NCBI RefSeq assembly: GCF_039523795.1
Contig: NZ_BAAAFZ010000073.1
Coordinates: 1 to 11,471, forward strand
Direction of reading: 5' to 3'
DNA: 11,471 nucleotides
Source: Craurococcus roseus
GTDB lineage: Bacteria; Pseudomonadota; Alphaproteobacteria; Acetobacterales; Acetobacteraceae
A model generated the notes under the pieces. The model was not told the origin of the DNA, did not search any database, and saw only the letters and a program-made list of their open reading frames with translations. The position numbers were made by a program, and so were the translations under genes. Below are positions 6,157 to 11,471 of this stretch, piece after piece (positions within the stretch are counted from its first letter, which is position 1; every line of letters starts with the position of its first letter).

Positions 6157-7247
6157 CGGGGCGGCGGACCCTCATCGGCTATTTCCTGCGGCACAGCGGG
6201 AACCTGCACTACTTCGCCGCCATCAAGCCCTACCTCGACCACTTCATGCGCGTGGCAGGGGTCGAGAACCGCATCATCGTGGCACGCCCCCCGTCCGGAC
6301 AGGAGACACCCCCGGAGATCGCGGACTACGCCCGCCTGTTCGCGGCGGACCTGCGCGTGGACGACTGCGACGTGGTGCTGACGCCGAGCTTCTTGCGGCC
6401 GGAGGACCGCCCCGGCCCCCGCAACCCGGCCACGCGCGTCGTGCAGATCTTCCACGGCATGTCCGACAAGCCATTCACCTACGAGAGGGACTTCGGCGAC
6501 TACGCGCTCTGCCTGTGCGCGGGCCGGCGCCAGATCGACCGGCTGCTCGCCCACGAACGGAATCGCGGCATCCGCTGGGCCATGGTCGGCTATCCCAAAT
6601 TCGACCGTTTCCCGACGGCGCCGCCGCTGTTCACCGACGGCCGGAAGACGCTCGTCTACTGCCCGACTTGGCGCAAGGGCGGCATAAGCTCCGTCGAGCG
6701 CTTCCTGGACGGGCCGGCGGCGGTGGCGGACCTGGCGCATCGCCACAACCTCATCGTCAAGCCGCACCCGAACATCTTCAATCCCGACCGGCCCCACTTC
6801 GACCGTTCGGTCGTCGAGCGCTTGGAGCGGCTGGAGCGGGTTCCGGGCGTCCGCCTCGTCCGTTCCGGGAACGTGATGCCGTGGTTCGCGCAGGCCGACC
6901 TCTTCATCGGGGACATCTCCGCCGCGGGTTACGAGTGGCTCTACTTCAACCGGCCGATGGTGTTCCTGAACCCGCGGCCGGCCGAATTGCGCGCCACCGC
7001 GGATCCGTATGGCCTGACCTACCTCTGGCGGTGCGGGGAGGTCTGCGACGAGGTCGGCCGCCTCGGGGCCGCGGTCGAGGCCGCGCTGACGGAGGACCGC
7101 CACGCCGCGGTGCGCGAGGCGACGCTGCACTACAGCGTCCACCATCCGCGGGACGGCCGGGCGCTGGACCGCGGGGCCGCGGCGATCCAGGCGCTCCTCC
7201 ACGCCGGGGAGGTCCGGGCACCGGAAGAGGCGCAGCAGCATGCCTAG
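6153..7247 (+). CDS. CDP-glycerol glycerophosphotransferase family protein (second copy)
   Basis: This 364-residue protein is a second, divergent member of the same family. The motifs fall at nearly the same residues: QIFHGMSDKP (98-107, H101), LVYCPTWRKGG (167-177, with the family P-T-W-R intact), LIVKPHPN (200-207), and DLFIGDISAAGYEW (249-262). In the last motif the second Ser of D-x-S-S is Ala257. It starts at GTG 6153, overlapping the previous TGA by four bases, with AAGG at about 6141-6144 as a weak ribosome site; no nearby ATG fits the family start. Two adjacent copies suggest a primer/polymerase pair, as with TagB and TagF, or two acceptors. The donor is presumed to be made by the cytidylyltransferase at 2798. 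Confidence 0.83.
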   Translation: MTGRRTLIGYFLRHSGNLHYFAAIKPYLDHFMRVAGVENRIIVARPPSGQETPPEIADYARLFAADLRVDDCDVVLTPSFLRPEDRPGPRNPATRVVQIFHGMSDKPFTYERDFGDYALCLCAGRRQIDRLLAHERNRGIRWAMVGYPKFDRFPTAPPLFTDGRKTLVYCPTWRKGGISSVERFLDGPAAVADLAHRHNLIVKPHPNIFNPDRPHFDRSVVERLERLERVPGVRLVRSGNVMPWFAQADLFIGDISAAGYEWLYFNRPMVFLNPRPAELRATADPYGLTYLWRCGEVCDEVGRLGAAVEAALTEDRHAAVREATLHYSVHHPRDGRALDRGAAAIQALLHAGEVRAPEEAQQHA

Positions 7248-8496
7248 CGACGGCGCCGGGGGGCGGCTCACCAGCCCCGCCATGCTCGCCATCGTCGGCG
7301 AGGCGTTCCTGTCGCGCCTCGCCTTCGGCGTCATGGCCTTCGCGCTGCCGCTCTACGCGCGATCCCTGGGGATGGAACTGGCGGAGATCGCGGTCCTGGT
7401 CTCCGCCAACATGGCGGTCGCCATCTTGCTCAAGCCCTACGCCGGCCACCTCGCCGACAGGATCGGCCACAAGCGGGGCGCCGTCGCTGCGATCGCGGGG
7501 AGGAGCCTGCTCACGCTGCTCTTCGCCTTCGCCGGCACGGCTTGGCAGCTCTTCGGGCTGCAAACGGCGCGCGGCGTGGCGAAATCCCTGCGCGACCCTT
7601 CGATCAACGCCCTGATCGCCGAGCACGGCGGCAAGCGCCGCGTGGCCTCCGCCTTCGCGTGGTACAAGACGGCGACGAGCGCGGCGGGCGCGCTGGGCAA
7701 GGCGTTGGCGGGCGTGCTGCTCACGCTGACGGCCTCCAACTTCCCCCAGGTCTTCCTGGCGGCGTTCCTGCTTTCCATTCTGCCGCTGATCGCCGTTGTC
7801 CGGTGGCTCCCGGCGGCGCCCCCCGAAGCGGCGCGCGACGCGACGGCGCGACCGCCTGCCGGGCAGGGCGGGACGGCGGGGGCGGCGGGCATGCCCCCGG
7901 CCCGCTTGTGGCCCGTCATGGGGCTTGGCTTCATGCTCAGCGGCACGGCGAACATGCTCCGCAGCCTGTTTCCCATCCTGGCGGTCGAATACGGAGGGTT
8001 AAGCGAAGCCGAGACGGGGGTTCTCTATCTCCTGGCGACCGCGGTGACGCTCCTGGCCGGGCCGGCCTTCGGCTGGCTGTCCGACAACGTGAGCCGGAAG
8101 CTGGTGTTGATGGCCCGCGGCGTCGCCAACATCGCCGCCTCAGCCGTTTACCTGCTGTTCCCCTCCTTCGCCGGCTTCGCGGTCGGCAAGGCCGTGGATG
8201 AGGCCGGGAAGGCCGCCTTCAACCCCGCCTGGGGCGCCTTGATGGCCGAGATCTCCGGCCGGGACCGCGCCAGCAGGGGCCGGACCATGGGCTGGCTGGA
8301 CGCGGCGGACGACGCGGGCGCCATCGCCGGGCCGCTCCTCGCCGGCCTGCTCTGGAGCGTTTGGGGCGTCGGCGTGCTGCTCGCCGTCCGGATCGGCCTC
8401 GCGGTCGCGACGGAGGTGTACGCCGTGCTGCTCTTCCAGCCGGCGAGGCGCGTCCTCGCGGCCGGCAACTCGGAGGCCGCGGAAAGGTCCCCTTGA
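7240..8496 (+). CDS. MFS transporter, 12-TM
   Basis: This 418-residue inner-membrane protein of the major facilitator superfamily has hydrophobic segments fitting 12 helices. Motif A after helix 2 reads KPYAGHLADRIGHKRG (65-80), and a degenerate repeat in the second half reads FGWLSDNVSRK (277-287). A hydrophilic, Ala/Pro/Gly-rich central loop (about 192-224) separates the two bundles. ATG at 7240 overlaps the previous TAG by eight bases, with GAAGAGG at 7224-7230 as ribosome site, so it is translated with the operon. MFS sequence does not reveal substrate. In this setting it may import the alcohol precursor or export a product or lipid-linked intermediate; these roles are inference. It is the last gene of the operon. 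Confidence 0.85.
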   Translation: MPSDGAGGRLTSPAMLAIVGEAFLSRLAFGVMAFALPLYARSLGMELAEIAVLVSANMAVAILLKPYAGHLADRIGHKRGAVAAIAGRSLLTLLFAFAGTAWQLFGLQTARGVAKSLRDPSINALIAEHGGKRRVASAFAWYKTATSAAGALGKALAGVLLTLTASNFPQVFLAAFLLSILPLIAVVRWLPAAPPEAARDATARPPAGQGGTAGAAGMPPARLWPVMGLGFMLSGTANMLRSLFPILAVEYGGLSEAETGVLYLLATAVTLLAGPAFGWLSDNVSRKLVLMARGVANIAASAVYLLFPSFAGFAVGKAVDEAGKAAFNPAWGALMAEISGRDRASRGRTMGWLDAADDAGAIAGPLLAGLLWSVWGVGVLLAVRIGLAVATEVYAVLLFQPARRVLAAGNSEAAERSP

Positions 8497-8529
8497 GTCG
8501 GCGCCCGCCGGCTGTGGCCGACTGGGTGG

Positions 8530-8576
8530 GCCCGCGGCGCCACACGCGGGCAAGTTTCGGCTTTCTCTCCTTTTTC
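8530..8576 (+). terminator. Probable terminator of the CDP-polyol operon
   Basis: GCCCGCG (8530-8536) pairs perfectly with CGCGGGC (8545-8551) over an eight-base loop. Nine bases later comes a 16-base pyrimidine run ending in five Ts (8561-8576), unusual in this GC-rich DNA. A 7-bp stem, AGTCGGC (8496-8502) with GCCGACT (8517-8523), lies directly upstream. The spacer before the T-run makes this less than ideal. Confidence 0.5.
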
Positions 8577-8586
8577 TAACCTGATG
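8565..8586 (+). promoter_or_regulatory. Partial operator-like array C upstream of the two-component system
   Basis: CTAACCTGATG at 8576 carries the same octamer as sites A, B and D. The 11-base block before it (8565) starts CTCTCC, as does the outermost block of site D. The next blocks downstream do not match, so this is two blocks at most, and the first overlaps the pyrimidine run of the presumed terminator. Its place before the kinase-regulator pair suggests autoregulation, which is inference. Confidence 0.4.
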
Positions 8587-8684
8587 GCCGTCGGAGCACC
8601 GGATAGCGTGACACCGTATGTTGGCGACACCGGAGAGCCGGCCCCGATGGCGGCCACATCGCCCCTGTGGGCGTCCTCGCACGG

Positions 8685-8704
8685 GGCCGGCCGAGAGGCC
8701 GGCC
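8685..8704 (+). repeat. Perfect 8-bp stem with GAGA tetraloop
   Basis: GGCCGGCC (8685-8692) and GGCCGGCC (8697-8704) are separated by GAGA, giving an 8-bp stem closed by a GNRA-type tetraloop. It would lie in the 5' leader of the kinase message if transcription starts near 8625. No T-run follows. GC-rich DNA makes such stems fairly common, so function is unproven. Confidence 0.4.
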
Positions 8705-8829
8705 GGGGTGAGCGCGTCGCGGAGGGTGCTGGAGGTGCGGATGAAACACGCGTTCCAAATCCAGGTGGGCGAACACCGGCTTGGTCGTTGCGTTGCGGAA
8801 CCCGCCATGGAGGCGAGCCCCGCGTCCAC

Positions 8830-10482
8830 ATGAGCATCGCCTTGCGCGTTCGGTTGCTCCAGGCGGCCATCAGCGCAGCCATATTGGCGATGGCCGCAAT
8901 GGTCTATTACGCCATGTGGTCCACGGATTATTACCAGAAGCGTGTAAAGTGGACGAACCACGAACTCGCGGCCATCAGCGCGCTGAAGAGCAACGCGAAC
9001 CGCTTCGCCGAGCAGATCGCCGAGTTCCTTCTGATCGGGGAGCCCGAGCGGCCGGATTTATTGGGCGCCCGCGCCGAGCTGGAGGCGGGATTCGGGAGGG
9101 TCGAAGGGGTTATCAGGGGCGAGTTCGGCTTCCTCAAAGGCCGCCAGGAGGGGGAGGAGGACCTGGACGGGCTGCACCGGCTGGATCGGATGCGCACGCT
9201 CTACCAGGAAATCAACGTCGCGGTCGCCCACGCCTCCCAGCTCCGGGAAGAGGGCCGCCAGGACGAGGCCATCCTTCTGTTCCGCCGGGAGATCGAGAAC
9301 CGCCTCGACGTGGAGTTCGACGCTCTCCTGACCGGCGCGATCCTCGACGAGGAGGAGGAGGTGCGCCGGACCGAGAGGAGGGCGGACGAGCTGTGGCACC
9401 GGCTCGCGCTGGCGACGGCGATCGTCACCTTGATGGCCATCGCGGCGAGCCTGGTTTCGGGCATGTTGATCGCCCGGTCGCTGCGGCGCCCCATCATGCT
9501 CCTGGCTGACGGCACGGAAGCGGTGGCCCAGGGACGCCTCGACCACCGCATCGACTACGACGGCCGCGACGAACTCGGCACCCTCGCGCGGCGCTTCAAC
9601 GCGATGGCCGCCACGCAAGAGGAGCAGCGGAAACTCCTGCTGGGCGCGCGTTCGGAGCTGGAGCGGCAGGTGGCCGAGCGGACCGCGGAACTCGCCGCCG
9701 CGAACAAGCGATTGACCGACATCAACAAGCTCCGGATCCGGTTCCTCGCGGATATCAGCCACGAGCTCCGCACGCCGCTGACGGTGCTGCGCGGCGAGGC
9801 GGAGATCGCGCTCCGGCACGGCCCCAAGCCGGAGACGGTCTACTGCGACACCCTCGAGCGGATCGTCGCGCAGGCCTCGGACATGACGCGGCTCGTCGAA
9901 GACCTCTTGTTTATCTCGCGCTCCGAAACCGACACGCTCCGGTTCGAGATGCGGCCCACGGTCCTGCCGCGCCTCGTCGCGGAGGCGGTGCGCGAGGTGG
10001 AGGTGCTGCGGCGGCGCAACCGGCTCACGATCGAGGCCAAGTACCCGCCCTGGCCGATGCGCATCGAGGCCGATCCGCAGCGCTTCAAGCAAGCGGTCAC
10101 CATCCTCCTGGACAACGCCGTGAAGTACTCCCCTGCGGGGCGGGCGGTGACCGTCGAAGTGGCGGCCGCGGACGGCCACGCCGAAATCTCTGTGCGGAAC
10201 GAGGGCGAGGGCATCCCGGCGGAAGAACTGCCGCACGTCTTCGATCGCTCCTACCGGGGGCGCGCGCCCCATGCGTCCAGCCAACAGGGCAGCGGGCTCG
10301 GCCTTGCCATCGCGAGATGGCTGGTCGAGAAGCACGGCGGCGAGATCGCCATCATCAGCGGGGAGGGCCGCTTCACGGAGGTCCGACTGCGCGTCCCAAT
10401 GGCGGAGGCGGCTTCGGATGGCGAAGATTCTGATGGTCGAGGACGACCCCAGGATAGCGAGCTTCGTCAAACGCGGGCTTGA
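8830..10482 (+). CDS. Membrane sensor histidine kinase with helical periplasmic domain
   Basis: This 550-residue inner-membrane kinase senses a signal outside the cytoplasm and phosphorylates the regulator encoded next. TM1 is about residues 8-29 and TM2 about 192-215. The loop between them (30-187) looks all-helical, Glu/Arg-rich and Cys-free, resembling four-helix-bundle sensors. A HAMP domain (about 216-270) and a coiled coil (ERQVAERTAEL) lead to HisKA with SHELRTPL, phospho-acceptor H311. The ATPase domain shows DNAVKYSPAG (N429), RNEGEGIP, FDRSYRG and GSGLGLAIARWLVEKHGG. The G1 motif has Asn for the usual Asp, as in CusS-type kinases. ATG 8830 fits a short pre-TM1 tail, but the nearest GGAGG (8809-8813) is 16 bases away; upstream ATGs at 8584 and 8647 would add featureless sequence. 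The C-terminus continues 27 residues past the fold (524-550) through overlap with the regulator gene. The ligand is unknown. Confidence 0.88.
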   Translation: MSIALRVRLLQAAISAAILAMAAMVYYAMWSTDYYQKRVKWTNHELAAISALKSNANRFAEQIAEFLLIGEPERPDLLGARAELEAGFGRVEGVIRGEFGFLKGRQEGEEDLDGLHRLDRMRTLYQEINVAVAHASQLREEGRQDEAILLFRREIENRLDVEFDALLTGAILDEEEEVRRTERRADELWHRLALATAIVTLMAIAASLVSGMLIARSLRRPIMLLADGTEAVAQGRLDHRIDYDGRDELGTLARRFNAMAATQEEQRKLLLGARSELERQVAERTAELAAANKRLTDINKLRIRFLADISHELRTPLTVLRGEAEIALRHGPKPETVYCDTLERIVAQASDMTRLVEDLLFISRSETDTLRFEMRPTVLPRLVAEAVREVEVLRRRNRLTIEAKYPPWPMRIEADPQRFKQAVTILLDNAVKYSPAGRAVTVEVAAADGHAEISVRNEGEGIPAEELPHVFDRSYRGRAPHASSQQGSGLGLAIARWLVEKHGGEIAIISGEGRFTEVRLRVPMAEAASDGEDSDGRGRPQDSELRQTRA

Positions 10483-11143
10483 AGCCGAGGGCCACACGGT
10501 CGACCTCGCCACGGACGGCGAGACGGCCCTGGAGATGGCTCGCGGCCTTTCCTACCCGCTGGTGGTCCTGGACCGCATGCTGCCCGGGATGGACGGCCTC
10601 GAGGTTTGCCGGACGCTCCGGCTGGAGCGGCGCGACTGCTGCGTGCTCATGCTCACGGCGAAGGACGGCGTGAGGGACAAGATCGATGGGCTCAAGGACG
10701 GCGCCGACGACTACCTGACCAAGCCCTTCGCCTTCGACGAGCTGGTCGCCCGCATCGACGCCCTGCTCCGGCGAGCGTCCAAACCCGCTGCGGAATTGGT
10801 GCTCAGAGTCGCGGATCTGGTCCTCGACCCCGGCGTCAAGCAGGTCCGGCGCGGCAGCCGCGAGATCGCCCTGACCGCCAGGGAATTCACCCTCTTGGCT
10901 TACCTGATGGCCCATGCGGGCACCGTGGTGAGCCGCGCACGGCTGCTCAGCAACGTTTGGGAGATCAGCTTCGACCCGGGGACGAAGGTGGTCGACGTGT
11001 ACATCCGCTACCTGCGGCAGAAGATCGACGCGGATGGCGAGACGCCGCTGATCAAAACGGTGCGGGGGTTCGGCTACATGATCGCCGGCGAGCCCGATGG
11101 CTCCGGCGACCGGAGCGCGCCACAAGATACAGGACCCCCCTGA
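10418..11143 (+). CDS. OmpR/PhoB-family response regulator
   Basis: This 241-residue DNA-binding regulator has a receiver domain (1-120) with acidic residues E8, D9 and D10, phospho-acceptor D52 in LVVLDRMLPGMDG, T80 in VLMLTAKD, Y99 and K102 in DDYLTKPF. The winged-helix effector domain (about 130-225) starts with LTAREFTLLAYL, has the recognition-helix region TKVVDVYIRYLRQKID and ends with the wing TVRGFGYMI. The VVDVYIRYLRQKID form resembles regulators of the CusR/QseB branch more than PhoB itself. ATG 10418 has GGAGG (10404-10408) nine bases upstream and overlaps the kinase gene by 65 bases in another frame. OmpR-family proteins bind tandem half-sites about 11 bases apart, matching arrays A, B and D, so this is the prime candidate to bind them; that link is inferred. 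Confidence 0.9.
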   Translation: MAKILMVEDDPRIASFVKRGLEAEGHTVDLATDGETALEMARGLSYPLVVLDRMLPGMDGLEVCRTLRLERRDCCVLMLTAKDGVRDKIDGLKDGADDYLTKPFAFDELVARIDALLRRASKPAAELVLRVADLVLDPGVKQVRRGSREIALTAREFTLLAYLMAHAGTVVSRARLLSNVWEISFDPGTKVVDVYIRYLRQKIDADGETPLIKTVRGFGYMIAGEPDGSGDRSAPQDTGPP

Positions 11144-11145
11144 CG

Positions 11146-11210
11146 GCCCGGCTGCCGTCCGGGCGGCTGGCGCGCTCCGCCGGTTCGGATTCCGCCGGGC
11201 GTCGCCCGGC
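11146..11210 (+). terminator. Possible terminator hairpins after the response regulator
   Basis: GCCCGG (11146-11151) pairs with CCGGGC (11159-11164), and GCCGGGC (11194-11200) pairs with GCCCGGC (11204-11210) across a three-base loop. Neither has a T-run, so they may act only weakly or with Rho. The position just after the stop at 11143 is the main argument. Confidence 0.3.
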
Positions 11211-11323
11211 ACGGCAGGAGGCCGCCGGCGCGAGGCTGTGCCACGGCCCCGGTACGCGTCGGCTCAGCGCCATCGGTGACGGATTCCTGGCGGCCACGCC
11301 CCGGCGGCGTTGGCGAGCGCGGC

Positions 11324-11350
11324 GCGCCGGGCGCCGGGCGCCGGGCGCCG
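11324..11350. repeat. Heptanucleotide tandem repeat, just under four copies
   Basis: GCGCCGG occurs three times in a row from 11324 to 11344, followed by GCGCCG at 11345-11350. It abuts array D with a single base between. Simple-repeat tracts of this kind can change length by slippage. Confidence 0.7.
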
Positions 11351-11351
11351 T

Positions 11352-11395
11352 GCACAGGTTAGAGAGGCGCGAGCCGCAGGCTAGAAGTTGGAGAG
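11352..11395 (-). promoter_or_regulatory. Operator-like array D on the minus strand
   Basis: Read on the minus strand, four 11-base blocks begin at 11395 (CTCTCCAACTT), 11384 (CTAGCCTGCGG), 11373 (divergent, CTCGCG) and 11362 (CTAACCTGTGC). The order of two CT-blocks, a divergent CTCGCS-type block and a final CTAACC block is that of sites A and B. No minus-strand gene lies to the left, so the target is either a + strand gene past the right edge with the site in reverse, or a transcript not recognised here. Confidence 0.6.
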
Positions 11396-11471
11396 GAGCG
11401 CGCGCGGCGCTTGCCTCCGTAAGCGTCAGCCGATCTACGCGGCTGTACGCTCGATGGTGAAGTTCCAGGGC

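Larger units (their letters stand above)
8497..8829. other. Intergenic region between the MFS gene and the histidine kinase
   Basis: No gene is supported here. In order it holds a hairpin just at the MFS stop (8496-8502 with 8517-8523), a second hairpin followed by a pyrimidine-rich run (8530-8576), partial array C (8565-8586), a possible -10 TATGTT at 8617-8622 and an 8-bp stem with GAGA loop at 8685-8704. The kinase frame is open from 8584, but that stretch has no family features. Confidence 0.6.
11144..11471. other. Right-edge intergenic region
   Basis: No gene is supported. The contents are two hairpins after the regulator stop, a seven-base tandem repeat (11324-11350) and minus-strand array D (11352-11395). 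An ATG at 11454 runs open to the window end, but six codons without a ribosome site are not evidence of a gene. Confidence 0.5.

Noticed and set aside
8584..8829. 82-residue N-terminal extension of the histidine kinase from ATG 8584
   Set aside because: It would put featureless Gly/Ala/Arg-rich sequence before TM1 and start within array C. Kinases of this type normally begin a few residues before TM1.
9058..10512. 484-residue open frame on the minus strand opposite the kinase
   Set aside because: It is the antisense shadow of conserved HAMP, HisKA and ATPase domains, and no motif is visible in it.
11454..11471. ATG with six open codons at the right edge
   Set aside because: There is no Shine-Dalgarno sequence and too little is visible; it may be chance.
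1..11471. tRNA, rRNA and CRISPR signals
   Set aside because: I saw no cloverleaf with tRNA-conserved bases, no rRNA-like stretch and no regularly spaced repeats of CRISPR type. The 11-base arrays are too short-period to be CRISPR.

Overview
The window comes from a GC-rich Gram-negative bacterium. An outer-membrane porin of the OprO/OprP type requires an outer membrane, and GC-rich third codon positions with long antisense open frames are typical of a high-GC proteobacterium, perhaps an alphaproteobacterium. The sequence does not fix the genus. All convincing genes lie on the + strand.

Layout. Positions 1-124 look like the tail of an IS3-family transposase followed by a possible terminal inverted repeat. 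Positions 94-975 hold an array of 11-bp direct repeats (site A, 167-210), a strong hairpin (321-360), a weak hypothetical ORF (405-869) and an unresolved porin start. An OprO/OprP-like porin ends at 2403. The gap 2404-2797 holds hairpins and a second repeat array (site B). A tight five-gene operon follows from 2798 to 8496. It encodes a LicC-like cytidylyltransferase, an APH/choline-kinase-like protein with an altered catalytic motif, two CDP-glycerol glycerophosphotransferase-like enzymes and an MFS transporter. After a likely terminator and a partial array (site C) come a membrane sensor histidine kinase (8830-10482) and an OmpR/PhoB-family response regulator (10418-11143) that overlap by 65 bases. 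The right end (11144-11471) carries hairpins, a heptanucleotide tandem repeat and a minus-strand copy of the array (site D).

How the genes may work together. The operon has the logic of making a CDP-activated small alcohol phosphate (glycerol phosphate, choline phosphate or similar) and transferring it to a surface or secreted acceptor, as in teichoic-acid-like or phosphate-decorated polysaccharides. The MFS protein moves a substrate or product, and the porin provides an outer-membrane route for anionic solutes. These roles are inferred from families, and the true substrates are unknown.

Most notable signal. The octamer CTAACCTG occurs four times, always between the convincing genes, and in three places it sits inside a four-block array with an exact 11-base period. 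Block identities match position by position across the three arrays. This is the spacing used by OmpR/PhoB-family regulators, and such a regulator is encoded in the window. The simplest model is a local regulon in which the two-component system controls the porin region, the CDP-polyol operon, itself and something beyond the right edge.
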